From Sclerodactyla briareus (lineage: Eukaryota > Echinodermata > Holothuroidea > Dendrochirotida > Sclerodactylidae), in the NCBI GenBank assembly GCA_026419785.1, contig JAODTK010005800.1:496001-560000 (forward strand): DNA of 64,000 nt. The letters are read 5' to 3'. The position numbers were made by a program, and so were the translations under genes. Below are positions 1-11,998 of this stretch, piece by piece (the first letter of the stretch is position 1; every line of letters begins with the position of its first letter). Under the pieces are notes generated by a model that saw only the letters and a list, made by a program, of their open reading frames with translations, was not told the DNA's origin and did no database searches.

Positions 1-165
1 CCTTTAATGACCTTGAACTGACACACACAAAAAAATGGGGTTCATCTTCACCATACGTGCAACCCACATACCTAATATGAACTTTCCTTCATTAGATATC
101 GTGCTGACAAGGTTTTTTAGCTTTGCCCTTTCGTGACCTTGTATGAACTTGAACTGGCACTGGAA
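1..165 (-). repeat. Family A dispersed repeat, fragment
   Basis: Read on the minus strand this matches the 2.43-2.61 kb copy: a stretch ending in a 'GATGAACCCCATT' block, a 'TCAAGGTCATTAAAGG' block, and a 'CACGATATCTAATGAAGG' block. It is cut by the window edge. No coding potential is visible. The repeat class is unknown; it is defined here only by the copies inside the window. Confidence 0.7.
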
Positions 166-181
166 ACTGAAAAAATATATA

Positions 182-379
182 GACACATACACACACACAC
201 GCATACATACATACATACAACATACATACATACATCACGCTACAGACATACACGCCAACCATAACCACTCCAAATCAGCCATCTCACACCAATACACACG
301 CCCTTCCACGTACATACATACATACATACATACTACATACATACATACATACATACATACATACATACATACATACATC
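182..379. repeat. (ATAC)n / (CA)n microsatellite
   Basis: A CA tract followed by two blocks of ATAC repeats, the longer at about 311-379. Both overlapping open frames here are pure repeat translations (runs of Tyr-Ile-His-Thr on plus, Met-Tyr-Val-Cys on minus) and are not genes. Confidence 0.95.
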
Positions 380-394
380 ATACGCACAGACAGA

Positions 395-1125
395 TTTCGT
401 TCGCCTTCCGCAAGGAATAACCAGAAAGCCAGAAGGCTTAGCGATTCTTGACTCTTTCTGACAACCTAAAGCCAGACACAAAGACAAATGGGAGATTGCA
501 CCAGCTCATTATGGGCAACGTACATCTGACAAGTTTCCCATTCTTTTCAACCAACCAATAGGCTTCCTGTACTCTTGATAAAAAGCTACACACTAAATTT
601 CAAGGTTTTCAGACTAGACCTCTGGTGACCTCTGACCTGAACCCAAAACATTCATGTACTCACCATGGGGAACACCATACCAAGTATGAGCTTAATCCAT
701 CCAGGTGGGGTTGAGTTATCGTGTTTACAAGCCAAAATTGGCCAAACAAAATATAAACTTTTCACAAATTTTCCATTTTCCACCAAAATTCACACCCGAC
801 ATTTACTAAAAACAATAGGGTTCCTGTACTCCTCACAAGAAAGCTACACCCCAAATTTCAACCTCCTCAGACCAACCATGTTGGACTTATCGTGTTTACA
901 AGGTTTCAGGCTATGACCTCTGATGACTTCATATGAACCTCTGCCCTGACCCCAAACAATAGGGTTCATGTACTAATCATGGGAAACACACATACCAAGT
1001 ATGAAACGCACTCTGATCTACGCAGACCTGATCAAGTTATCGTGTTTACAAGCTGGGCGTCCCCTACCCACACACACACATACGACATGACTGCATAGAT
1101 TCCTCTGACTTCGTCAAGGAATAGA
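395..1125 (-). repeat. Family A dispersed repeat, near full length
   Basis: This is an inverted copy of the element at 31.6-32.7 kb. From 1125 downward it has the terminal hairpin (1102-1119), a short CA tract, the block 'TTGTAAACACGATAACTT', the block 'CATACTTGGTATGTGTGTTT', and then 'AACCCTATTGTTTGGGGTCA'. The motif set recurs about every 300 bases. The far end carries 'CATAATGAGCTGGTGCAAT' and 'GGCTTTCTGGTTATTCCTTG', both also present at the far end of the 31.6-kb copy. The 83-aa open frame at 665-916 lies inside the repeat and is not a gene. Confidence 0.8.
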
Positions 1126-2242
1126 AAAACTGGGCAAATATTGGCCGCCATTTCTAGATTCTGCTATACGTCTCCTCGAAGTGATGCCCTTTCCTTCAAT
1201 TGAGATTGTTATGTGGTACAGGTAACCTATATTTAAGTCAGGCAACTAGAGTGGTGCTACCACTTTGTTAGGTTTGACTCGTTCCCCAAAATTTCCACGG
1301 CATTTCAAGGCCCGTACGTAATGCCCATCTGGCTTGATATAGGTAAGCTAATGACGTGTTATCATTCTGTAAAATATACCACTCTTCTGACCTCAAGCTT
1401 TTCTAAACTCGGTCAGGCTTGTATTTTTGTTCCGGTTAATTTCGGCTCAGTGATGGGAATCTCACTCGCCGCACTTCATCTGAACCCGATATTCATTCGA
1501 ACATCACCGTAATCTTATAAAAGTTACAAAACACGTTCTGAAGTGTAATTTCGCCCAGATAACATATTTAGGATTGCGATATTTGTTCACATCGACAACT
1601 GCTTGCCCCTGTTAGCGACGTCCCCTACATGCAGGACGCCGTAAAAAGACAGATTGCAACCTCACGGCAGACTTGTTCAATCCTGCCAACCAGTAATCTG
1701 AGCGATTTATTCAACGAGTCCTGTGTCATGATATGGATGACATCGTTCCAGTTAAGCCGCGACGATTCCCTGGTTATGGCGAAGAGAAATCCAGTAGATC
1801 AAGACGCCCTACAGTTGAGCCCGGGGGCGAGGAAGTCACAGTGAAAAACTGAGTATACTGGGCCTCGTGGAATTTCAGTAATTGGAACCTCCAACTTATG
1901 AGTATCGGTAACTCCCATGAGTAATATTCAAAATGTAATTATCTGTATTGGAATTTACTAGCTTCGGCGCAGCTCTCAGAGATTATTTTCTTGCCATTTC
2001 GCTTGGTTTGATACACAGGTTCATAAAAATAATCCAGGATTATGTACACTGTTGAAACGTTGGGTGAGTATTCAACAACCTCAAAAGTTGGGCGAAAATT
2101 GACCAACTATTGACAATCCATTCCAATGATGAACCATAGGCTTAACATGAGATTCTTTTATTGATTGGTCAATTTGGTTTTAACCACCTCTGTGAGATGG
2201 TGAGTACCTGCCCAACCTTTCAATATTCGCCCAACCCTTTTT
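1126..2242. other. Unassigned, no gene recognised
   Basis: I see only short open frames (63 and 71 codons) with no recognisable motif and no repeat structure. Confidence 0.5.
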
Positions 2243-2840
2243 TATTCCTTGCCGAAGGCAAGAGGAAACTGCAATCATGTGTGGGCTTATGTGTGTGTGT
2301 GTCCCGTGTGTGTGTGTGACACCAGAGACCCGTGCTGTATGGTACGGGTGGGCGAGTCACTAATCATCAGGGGTAATATCCTTGTCAGCAAATAGGTATC
2401 AAGTTCAAATTACGCACGTGGGTTTGCTCATGTGGGGAGAATGAACCTTATTGTTTCAGTGCAAGGTCACGACAGGGCAAAGCTCGGAAATTTTTGTAAG
2501 CACGATATCTAATGAAGGAAAGTATCTATTAAGTTCATATTAGGTGTGGGTTGAAAATACGGTGAGGATGACCCCTATTGTTTTTGGAGTCAGGTCAAGG
2601 TCATTGAAGGTCACCATAGGTCAATCCTTCTATATCTTGGCAACGGAACAATCGACATTTCAATGTTTTTGTGATGGAAGTTTTTGTTCGTCTAGGTGAA
2701 CTAAATCTAATTGAACATACATTGGGAGACCTTATTTGCCTCTTTGACCTCATTTGAAACCGTTTGATCTCAATGATTTCGGGCCATTTTTTTTTGTTCG
2801 TCTCGTTGCAATAAACCATGTGTCCATTTGCACTAAAACA
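2243..2840 (+). repeat. Family A dispersed repeat
   Basis: Starts with the hairpin CTTGCC-GAA-GGCAAG (2248-2262) after TTTATTC, then a TG tract, then two modules. The second holds four hexamers close to AGGTCA at 2592, 2598, 2608 and 2618. It continues with 'CTATATCTTGGCAACGGAAC', found again in reverse near 30.87 kb. Confidence 0.75.
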
Positions 2841-3919
2841 CTTCTATATATAGAACTTTCGCATCCTGTGCACCGTATCTGTGGATCACTAACCAGACAA
2901 TGTAAAAATGTGCAATAGTTTGAACAATTTTAAATCATCTCTTCAGACTATCTTTTTTACTAAGCTTATCTTGTAATGATGTTCTTTTAGTGTTCATCGC
3001 TTGAGAATATTTAATATCGTTTGTTTGGCGCTGTACAAAAATTTTATATTATTAATATTATCACCCACTATCTCCAGTTATGGCCTCTGTAAAGGGTGAA
3101 ACGAACGGCCGTCCAAAACCCTGATAAAGTCCATGTTCGATATTGACTTCTCGTCACTGCACATTTTTAGAGGATTAATGCAACTGACCTGACACTTCGC
3201 ACCTCCTTACGTTCTGGTCACCATTCGAGAAGAGAATTCAGTGTCTGTTCACTCCAATACTGCACAAAAGTGCGTCGTCCCTCATCAAACTAGATGGTTA
3301 TGACCTGGGGTGTCAAATTTCGTCTAGAACCTACTCCCATCTCTCGGCCAGGTCAGGTACCGGCACCACGCCCATCTTTTAGCCCAGTCAATTTGAGTTG
3401 TTGATGATTGAAAAAAGGGAAAGCTTTCGTCGCTCACTCGGAGTCAAAAAGAAAGCTTAATCGTCTGTCATAGGTGACTATTGACTTTTTGTCAGATTGG
3501 TCTGCAGCCCGAATTTTGGCCGCCGAAATTTTGCTCTTTTTTCTCTAATTGCATGGAGTCTGTCCGATCTCATGCCTCGCGTGCGTCTGTTTTTATAGGC
3601 TACTCAGTACTCACGTGAAATAGACGGGGCCGACGTTGCGGTTTGGCGCGACCCATCGAATTCAACCGGTGCGCCAGTAAGCGATTTGTCACTCCTATCA
3701 GTATGGGTAAGACTCCCTGTTGTATCTGTGCAATCCGCGTGCCGGAAACTACCCGAAGTTACTATCCACGTGCCCACCACGGAGTCGTCTACTGCGGCTC
3801 GGGCCTGAAGAAGTATCCCACGGAAATTCTGGCTGGCAGTGTCGGTGGCTGTTCTTTCAAGAGTGCCGCGTGAATCGAAAGAAAAAGTCATCGTGTCAAA
3901 ATGGACGGCAGAGTGCAGC
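2841..3919. other. Unassigned, no gene recognised
   Basis: Contains a slightly GC-richer stretch (3.6-3.87 kb) that leaves several overlapping frames open on both strands (76-105 codons). None shows a family motif, and the simultaneous openness of opposing frames argues for chance. Confidence 0.45.
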
Positions 3920-3968
3920 TGTATGTATGTATGTATGGGTATTAGTCTGTATGTATGTATGTATGATG

Positions 3969-3999
<31 letters not shown>

Positions 4000-4012
4000 T
4001 GAATGTATGTAT
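3920..4012. repeat. (GTAT)n microsatellite
   Basis: Runs of GTAT with short interruptions. It is the complement of the ATAC array at 182-379. Confidence 0.95.
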
Positions 4013-4984
4013 TACCAACATTTTTTTTATACTTTAAAACCGTCAAAAATATTCTTATTATTATTAATTAATTATTAGGTAGCAGATGGTTTGATGTTGT
4101 GTAGCCCATTCTGACTTTCGTTAGGAACATGAATGCACCAGATAAATGAAAAAGATGTTGGTTCATTTCTTGCTTCGTTTATTTAATTTCCAATTGAAAT
4201 TCTCGGTCCGAACCTGAGACCATCTTCAGCATACAAGTTGTAAGAGGTCCTGCCGTCATCTGCCTTGACAGCTGGTAATCGCATGCACCACATAGGCCGA
4301 GTTTTGCTGAGTCTCCGAATTGCTCTGTAGGCCGGCTGCGAAGCACCCGTTGCCAGGGGAGCCTCTCCACGGACGCACACCTCCACTCAGTTGAATTGCT
4401 TCACTACTTCCCACGACAACCGCAATTCTGCAAATCGCGATATGAACACTGACGATGAAGGAACGAGGGGGGGTGGGACGAGGGGGGGGGGGGACTGCCA
4501 CCCCACCTGCCCTGGCTACGATTCCGGGAGGGAGCGGAGCACCGACCTGTTACCAGTATAACCTCCATTAGGATCTGTCATTGCAATATTACTTTCGATA
4601 TATCAGAGAAGTTCCCAGTCCGGACGTCACTCAAACGACATTGTTCATTTGTTACCAGGTGCTGCGAATGCGATATTACTCTCTCCAATCGCCTCTCACT
4701 TTGAATAGTGGAAACCGTACACATATCCTCCTACTATTTTATCATCCCATGAAAGTTGCGGGATACCTCGATTCTTATGACTGCGCATCCAGTGTGTACC
4801 CCTCTTCCCCACCGGACCTACCCCCCCCCCCCCCCCCAAACAACAAAAAACACCCCACCACACAGAACCGGCATAGCAAATGTGCTGAACTTGTAGTGAA
4901 AAGTTTGACTCCTGTTTTGCATGGGCATTTTGGGAGAAATGTCCCATACCAAACTAGGTAAATGTCAATTCAACACCTCATGTT
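4013..4984. other. Unassigned, with G12 and C17 tracts
   Basis: Holds a 12-base G run at 4482-4493 and a 17-base C run at 4821-4837. The 126-codon plus-strand frame at 4581-4961 owes its poly-proline segment to the C run. No domain is recognisable. Confidence 0.5.
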
Positions 4985-5500
4985 CTATTCCTTGCGCGCG
5001 CGCGTGTGAGTGTGTCAGGGGCGTCACTAAGGAATCCCCCGACGAGGATGCCAGAGTTTCCCGACGGAGGTTCGATTTCCCAGATAAAGTTTTTTTCACG
5101 CATTATCGTTCGCCATAGTGCAACACCTCTCGCCCTACCCTGTACAAAACCTTCATCTTTCATTCCCCAGCTCTTTTCCCATTTTTTGTCTCTTTCTTCC
5201 CCTTTCTTCCCTCCTCTCGCCCCCGCCTCGATTTTTCTCCCCGACGAGTGGGGGGGGTCACTGCTCCCCGACTGGGGCGTGCCACCTGCCCCGACGGGGC
5301 CGGACCCCCCCCTGACCCCCCCCCCTCCCCCTCCTGCTGGCGCCGCTGGTGTGTGTACAGATTCGTTCGCGCACTTTGTGCAAGGACTCCCTATAAGAAC
5401 GCAAATAGCACAAATTGAACATGTAGGTTGCGGTATGGTGAGTATTAACCCTATTGTTTTAGTGTCCACTGGGGTTCATGTGGGTTCACACAGACCAAGA
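4985..5500 (+). repeat. Family A copy split by a MITE
   Basis: The left part (TATTCCTTG then a TG tract) and the right part (from 5349, ending in 'TTAACCCTATTGTTTTAGTG') together have the normal order of a family A copy. The 333-base insert at 5016-5348 interrupts its TG tract. Confidence 0.55.
5016..5348. mobile_element. Short hAT-like non-autonomous element
   Basis: The left end reads CAGGGGCGTCACTAAGGA. The right end read inward reads CAGCGGCGCCAGCAGGAG. These are imperfect terminal inverted repeats sharing CAG-GGCG-CA. The flanks are GAGTGTGT (5008-5015) and GTGTGTGT (5349-5356), a 7/8 match, but they lie in TG-rich DNA and so are weak as a target duplication. The interior is GC-rich with C/G runs. 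The long open frames of 171 and 163 codons on opposite strands run through it and are by-products of few stop codons. Confidence 0.6.
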
Positions 5501-8019
5501 ACTGAATTTTCTTTCCTTTAATAAGCTGTTATCATCAGTTCCGTCGCTCGGAGTGTGACATAATTTTAGGATGAGAATAGTTTTGGGTAGGTGTGACAGA
5601 CCTATTGTGACATGAACTGAATTGTTCAGAAAAAATAAACGGGGTGAGAGGTCAGCACATCTCTTCTCGATGCTCTCAAACGATTATTTTGAGAGGATGG
5701 CGTAAATGGAAAGTTTTGTTTTCTAGTAAATACATCTGAATGACCTACTCTGAACTCATTGTTATCTTTATGTTCTTTTGTGTCCGTTCCTGTGATGCCT
5801 GGGTTCTGTCCTATTGATACGAATCAAACGTTGCTTACTGTTCCTCTTGTGTGAAGGCTGTAACTCAGTTACTGCCTAAAAACAGTAATTGCCAGTAATT
5901 GACACCAATTGCCTTGCACAATAATCCATTTACCTGTGACCTGTGTTACTGGCAGTCAGCCATTCCAATTACCTGAGCAGGTTGCCAGGAACTTCGGCCG
6001 TTTGTTTTCTGAGAAATGTAAACATTGACCCTGTGAGTTCAGGAGACTTGTTAGTGTTGCTTCAGGTCGAATACGAAATTAGGATTGCGGATTGAAGAAG
6101 ACGAGAAAAGCTCCGATGTACACAGATTCCTGGACTCGGCAACAGTCTTCTCGTTGGATTTTTTCCCCGTGATATCTGTTTGATCAATCCCCGCCCCTCT
6201 CTAACACACTGGCAACAGTGCGATACGTATCTCCACAGCAAAAAAATATGGTACCTCGCGACTTTTCGCGTTAGTTTCCCTTCAATGGTTTTCGGAACGA
6301 GGAGGAAATACTCTCCGACACGCTCTGATGCTCTCCCAAGGAGAACCCCCCTGGGCGAGCCTCCTGTTCACCGACAATGACGGTGCGATTAAGCCTAATG
6401 GAAATAGCTGATAATGCGGCTGGGGGCTATAAAGGTGACTGTTCTTACCCATGACGAAGCTAATGACTCTCGAACAAAGGCATACGATACCCAACCACAG
6501 AGACCTATTTCCGGTCTTTGGCCTGGGTGCCTGTCAGACTGAGTTATTGTCCTCTCTAGACCAAACACTCGGAATTTGGAAACCAGAATAACTTGTTTGG
6601 CCGTTTTCAAAAAATAAATATGTCAAATAACCACGCTATAACGGGGCCATATTTTTTTCAGCAGTGGATGAACGGTTATCTAGCAATCATCAAGTCACTC
6701 CGCCCGTTCGTTAAAATAATATTACTAATAATAATAATTAATGATGATGATGATAATGGGTTGATGATAATGATAATAATAATAATAGTTCATTCCCATA
6801 CAGTGCCTTACATCAATAATATAATCTCAAAGCTGTAAAATTAAAAGAAAATATGCGCAAACCACCTTGCTTGAAAAATACAACCCATCCAACGCTATCA
6901 GCATCAGGGTTTCTCAACAAGTAAGGCCTGATGAAATAGCCTAGTAAACTATGAAATTAGACGTCACAGAAAATGATAACTTTGAACGGGTTGAGAACAT
7001 CATAGGAAGACCTGCAAACATCTTTGCGAAAAGAGGAATTAAATTCCCACCTGAAATCAAACAGCTTATCCCTAGCTAGAGCGTGGTGGCTTGACTTTCA
7101 TGTGACGGGCAACTGGGCAATGAGGGGAAACTGCAACGTGGCTCTAAGTCGCTGATACCTTGCACAGGCCTGAGAGGCGCGCCAAGAGTCAATATCGATC
7201 GCACTAATGTTCTATCCTTGGGTAACATGGATACGGAGTGAAACGTTATTGATTTGGAAGGAAAGGACTTGTAGTGATGATACGACCAATATTACTCACG
7301 GGGCTACACATTAGCATGGAGTATGCTGTATAATACTGCGACTTGTACTTGTGTACTATACTGAGATGTGAAGATGATTTTGAAGTCGCGCCTGCATGTA
7401 AACCTCCGGTTTGGGGAATTTAAAGGGATCTTTGTAAAACATGAATGTAGACCAGTGATCATATAGGATGGGCCTGAATGAATTATAGCCTTCATTGGTC
7501 CCAATTACTGAATTATGACAAACAACATGCGTGCAGGTCAAAGTTCACCGATGTTCTCCTGGTCACGATATTTATATGAGTCCCCAATAAGAGTTGATCG
7601 CTCACGACAATGGGAAACATGTGTATGGGCCTAGTACTTTATTCCTTTCGATCATCCACTGCCCAATTTACTGATCAAAACACGATTGTAAATTCGAAAC
7701 ATGTTGCTGATGCAAGCATCGCGAATGTTAACGGTCAGTTGAATTGCTACTTGTGGTCATAAGCGAATGAAATGAAGACGTGAGAACTGCTTTTGGCTGA
7801 ATCATTATGCGGATCTATGATAGGACAGAGCATGCGTCGTTAGAATTGACCTAGAGCCTGCAAGGTTACATACATACACTACCGGTGTTTGTGTGTAAAC
7901 TGTTCCGTCAAATTAAATCCCACTTTTGCGCCAGATTTAAGTACATCATGCATGACGATATATAGGCCTGAGTGCGTGTAACGTATTTGTCCGGTCGGCC
8001 TAAGACAAATGAACTCTCT
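5501..8019. other. Unassigned, mostly unique-looking DNA
   Basis: Apart from an AAT/GAT-rich low-complexity patch (about 6715-6790) I see no repeat and no coding region. Open frames are all under 85 codons and lack motifs. Confidence 0.45.
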
Positions 8020-8662
8020 CTTAATAATAATAACAATAATTGAAATTTATATAGCGCAATATCCAACCAGTGGCTGCTCAATGCGCTTTTACGGGGGTGA
8101 CGTAAACAACCAATCAAATAAAAAGAAACATAGATAGAAGAAAAGGTAACCTTACGAGGAAAAAAAAAAGAAAGGTCTTCAGACAACCTCTGAATCGATC
8201 GAGGGAATCCAATTATCTGAGATCATTGGGGAGCGAGTTTCCAAGCCGAGGTGCATAACACTGGAAACTTCCCCAAACGTCCTAGTTCGAGATTTGGGTA
8301 CTTGTAGATGGAACTTGTATTGCGTGCGAGTTGGCCTGTTTGTTCTGCTTTCGCACAACATGCTAGTCAAGTAGCTAGGGCGACCAGTGTTAAGAGCCCG
8401 GAAAATTAGAACAAGTATCTTATAAATACACGCTGATGTACGTCAGCCAGTGCAACTCACGGAGAATAGGTGTCACTGGCGTGAATTTCCCTGCCCTACG
8501 GACGATACGAGCTGCTGAATTCTTTTAACCTGTTTAGTTGATACTCAGATATTACCTAATTAGGGAGTTAGCATAATCCAGACGGCTAGATATAATAACC
8601 GCATTAATTGCATCTCTACTACAGGCGCATCCAGATATTCTCTTCATCTTCGACTTCACCTG
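8020..8662 (-). mobile_element. LINE 3' end, reverse transcriptase C-terminus, decayed
   Basis: Read on the minus strand from 8662 downward, this is the end of a non-LTR retrotransposon polyprotein. Visible blocks are 'DAINAVIISSRLDYAN' (usual family form: HAF..SRLDYCN), then 'NSAARIVRRAGKFTPV' followed by 'TPILRELHWL' (around 8455-8525), then, after a stop and frameshifts, the equivalent of the AAP.LWNSLP block (8220-8260). Next comes a non-coding tail with the stem-loop AGCGCA/TGCGCT (8053-8058 with 8082-8087) and an AAT-type simple tail at 8020-8042. The NSAAR...LHWLP block is typical of CR1/L2/jockey-like LINEs; I do not fix the clade. The 5' part is absent, the usual product of truncated target-primed integration. 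Stops and frameshifts make it non-functional. Confidence 0.9.
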
Positions 8663-10029
8663 GTCGGTTCAAACATTCTTATTTTCCTCGTGTATAACTG
8701 AAACAAAAACTTACCCACTATCAGGCTATTAGATGCATACTGGTCAACATTCGCGGAAAGCGCGTAAGGAGAATCCGTGTTCTGTGGCGGAATGTTAGCG
8801 TGCATCGGTATCAGGTTCTCACACGCCAGCCTCAGAGCCGGCACCAGCTGGATATCCTGATACCAATCCTCGAATAGACAGGAGGCAGGAAACCAAGAGT
8901 AAAATCCTCATTGTTCTTAACTCCCCCATCCTGGATGGGTCGCCGATAACACTCCCGAAGAGAAGGGTGTAATACTGGCCGAGCGATACTGGGTGTACGG
9001 CAATGGTCCCCTAAATCCGCAGACCAGCTGCGGAATATGACTGCGCCGATCGGGAGGTGAACCAGTAATGATCCCTTAAGGACGTGGCTCGTCAAGTTAC
9101 AACCTAAGTTGGGCCCTCTTCGGGCTGCGCACTTTTGGAATCGGTCAGACCACGATACGTTCCTGTGTGTTCGCGCATCAGCGAGCAGGATAAATTGGCC
9201 GGGATCGATTTTATACCGCATATCTCAGTGCGTGTTAATACGACCGCAGGTGCTTGTGTTCGAGAAAAAAGGAAGTCAATGCGCCACTATACATATTGGA
9301 AGAGCCCAGTGAACCGTCTCGGTCATCACGACTCGGCACACAAATCTCGCCCGCGGCATGAAAAGGAATATTATAAACACCTATGCTCAGGTTTGTACGT
9401 TTTGATGCGTGAATTGCAAACATCTTAACTGGTTGGTGCCTTAGAAGAACGATCTGGGTAGCATAACACTTAGCGTTGACCCCCCCCCCCCCCTCCATAT
9501 GTAGTCCGAGAGGATCCGTGCAATGAAACGAGTGTTTAGGGAACTGAACACTAGACACTCTCCCACCGATACCTTTTGAGAGGCGCTTCAACTGTGAGCA
9601 CTCCAAAGTGTTAAATTTTCAGTGCACTGTGTCAAAGTCAAGGTGTGCTTGAGGGTGGGAGCCGGGTGGGGGGGGGGGGGGAGGGGGGAGGGGGCGTCAT
9701 TAGCACTATAGAGACCGTCTTGCGGGAGTAGCATAATATTCTTCATCAACTTGAGAAGGTTTTAGGAGGCAAAGTTAGCCGGAGCAATGCCACGAAAAAA
9801 AATTGTCTGAGTGTAATTTTATTAGATTGTGGTATATCATGCTGATTGCTTAGATTGCCTCCACACTCGAAATTGTTTCAAATGAGGGAAGGAATCACCA
9901 CACATCTTTGAGTACTTGTTTGGTAATGAACTTGAAGTTGGTCTCGTTCGAAACCCTGGCGATATCCCTAACTAGGCTATGTACTAATTGCTATAGCTAC
10001 TTAAGTCACCATAACACACGGTTCTTGTA
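8663..10029. other. Unassigned, with C14 and G14 tracts
   Basis: Homopolymers at 9480-9493 (C) and 9668-9681 (G). The 129- and 123-codon minus-strand frames at 8832-9221 and 9235-9606, and the 97-codon plus frame at 9135-9428, overlap one another and show no motif. I do not call them genes. Confidence 0.45.
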
Positions 10030-10035
10030 TGAGCA

Positions 10036-10101
10036 GATCGGGTTAGCACAGTCGGTACAGCTTCAGACTGCTGATGATCGACAGGACCAAAGTTCGACCC
10101 C
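10036..10101 (+). repeat. tRNA-derived SINE head
   Basis: Box A TAGCACAGTCGG at 10044-10055 and box B GTTCGACCCC at 10092-10101 have tRNA spacing. The segment between them carries an anticodon-like CTGCTGA loop. The D stem has two mismatches (GCAC against CAGC), the anticodon stem is broken, and box B runs into a C tract, so this is not a usable tRNA. A diverged tRNA-derived SINE promoter is the better reading. Confidence 0.6.
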
Positions 10102-10955
10102 CCCCCCCAAAGACCAGCTTTCTCGGCGTGCCCTCGAATATGGGAGATCCGTGAGGCAACCGAGTACAACATACGCCTATACAGTGGCAGCCACTCCGGA
10201 TCGTCGGAGAGCGCACCTATTCTTATGATCGAGGTAATACCTGTAAAGTTATTTAAGAATGCGAGTAAGATGCAGATATTAGTCTAATTGACTACTGAGA
10301 TGTCAGTTGTCTTGTTCTTTTATCCTTGCTGGGTTAACTGGTACCAGCACTGACTGCCTTTGTCTCGAAATATATTTCCGCTGTTTTGGGTCAGCCTATC
10401 ACCTACTAAGACGTCATCAAGCACATGATAGCTAGAGTGAGTGCTGGTATCTTTGGAAGTTTATGGAACAGCAACGAGAAGAACGCTAAATTTCACTGAC
10501 ATTGACAATTTCTCAACAGGAGGGCAGCCCATCTGGAACAACACCCTTGGTCGACTGAAACCGCCTCACGGAGACGATTTCCAAATGGAAATATAATGAA
10601 TGAGGTTTTCCATCTATTTCTCAACAATTGTGTACATTCTTATAAAGATCCCAACCCTGACCAGAGTTCTTCTAGCAGTTACAGGTTTCTCAAGAACATG
10701 TTCACCAATTACATTGTATTGCAGTGCGCCCCCTCATGACGTCACAAAGGGATGTTTTGTGTTAACAGACTGTTGAAAATTTACACATCGTATTGGCTGA
10801 AATTTGGTCTGAGGGCTTGTGCCTCATAACCCGTGGCCGATGGAATCAGAAGTTGCCCGTTTGGTATGGCGTCCATCACGACAGACAATCGTTCCTCGGC
10901 ATATCGTAGTTATTATTGTAGTATATCATCAGCAACGAATATGTTGTTCATGTTG

Positions 10956-11060
10956 TGTGCGTGTGCGTGTGTGGTTTTTTGTGTGTGTATGTATATGTGT
11001 GTATGTATATGTATATGTGTGTGTGTGTGTGTGTGTGCGTGTGCGTGTGGTGTGTGTGTG
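10956..11060. repeat. (TG)n microsatellite with TATG variants
   Basis: A nearly pure TG tract interrupted by TATG and CGTG units. It precedes family A-like modules, as the TG tract does in other copies. The overlapping 131-codon frame at 10833-11228 is a repeat translation. Confidence 0.9.
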
Positions 11061-11600
11061 ATACTGGCGTTACGATTTCTAGCAAACGCAAGCATTTACC
11101 AAATTCACATTGGGTATATCATGGTTGACACATATGTTGAGGATGGACCCTATTGTATTGGTGTTAGGTCAAGGTTATTCAAAGTCGTGAGTGGGAAAAC
11201 TTTGAAAGCTTGTCAGCACGATATGTGAAGAACGCAAATACCTATCGAATTCAATATTGGGTATGCAGGTTGCACAAGTCGTTCAGGGTCACTATAGAGG
11301 GCAATCTTCATATACAAGAATGGCGTAAATAAAAGTTTTAGTCGTCTGTGCGACGTCTGCTGACATACTTTGACTCAATTGACCTTGGTCATGTTGTAAC
11401 AAACCACAATATATTGCATTCCCCATACATTATACAATTCATAAACAATTCTATAAACACTGGAATGAAGATGAATGTGAAGTTCGAAATTGACATCTTG
11501 GCAATGGAACATTTTATAGGAGTATGCTGAAATAGAGAGTTTTGTTCGACTGCCAACCTTATCTAGTGACCTACTTCGCCCTCATTTGACTTTTAAGCTC
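11061..11600 (+). repeat. Family A-like modules, diverged
   Basis: Contains 'GAGGATGGACCCTATTGTAT', 'GTTAGGTCAAGGTTATTCAA' and 'TTGTCAGCACGATATGTGAA', in the order seen at 2.43-2.61 kb. Further degenerate module fragments follow up to the 'CATTTGACTTTTAAGCTC' block. Confidence 0.55.
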
Positions 11601-11809
11601 CGTGACCAGATTTCACGCTCCAGTATGTGTCAAAATAGGATGCAGAATTGCAGCAAGATGCTATAGACCTTGCAACAAGGCTTCATAACTCCTGCCTCCA
11701 TCCACTCGCTTCTTCGGGCAAGCGAATAGGACTGTGGGTCTGACCCATTTTATCCAGTTCCTTGATCTGAGGTACACGAGGAACTGCGCTGTCCCAGCAG
11801 AGCTAGCAA

Positions 11810-11998
11810 CAGTGGCGTACGCACTGGCGTTTTTTTTTTTTTTGGGGGGGGGGGGGGTTGGGGTCAGAACCCCCATGACCCAGTGGGTCATACTTGTAAC
11901 TAATCGCCAATTATGGATGGTGGACATTAAGAGGGCGCACTTCCATTGAGCTCGGACACCCCGCCCCCCCCCATTACAAATCTCTGCGTACGCTACTG
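11810..11998. mobile_element. hAT-like MITE, 189 bp, with target duplication
   Basis: Terminal inverted repeats CAGTGGCGTACGCA (left) and CAGTAGCGTACGCA (right end read inward) match at 13 of 14 bases. The flanks GCTAGCAA (11802-11809) and GCTAGCAG (11999-12006) are a 7/8-matching 8-bp target duplication. An 8-bp duplication with CAG-ending repeats is characteristic of the hAT superfamily. There is no coding capacity; a T-run/G-run lies in the left half. The element sits directly against the 3' tail of the next LINE. Confidence 0.85.

Noticed and set aside
143..451. 102-codon plus frame and opposing frames across the ATAC repeat
   Set aside because: Pure microsatellite translation.
5006..5521. 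171-codon plus frame and 163-codon minus frame at the same place
   Set aside because: Both strands are open because the GC-rich MITE interior has few stops. The frames cross its inverted ends and poly-C runs, and no domain is visible.
10036..10101. Functional tRNA gene
   Set aside because: D-stem mismatches, a broken anticodon stem and no paired acceptor arm; box B runs into a C tract.
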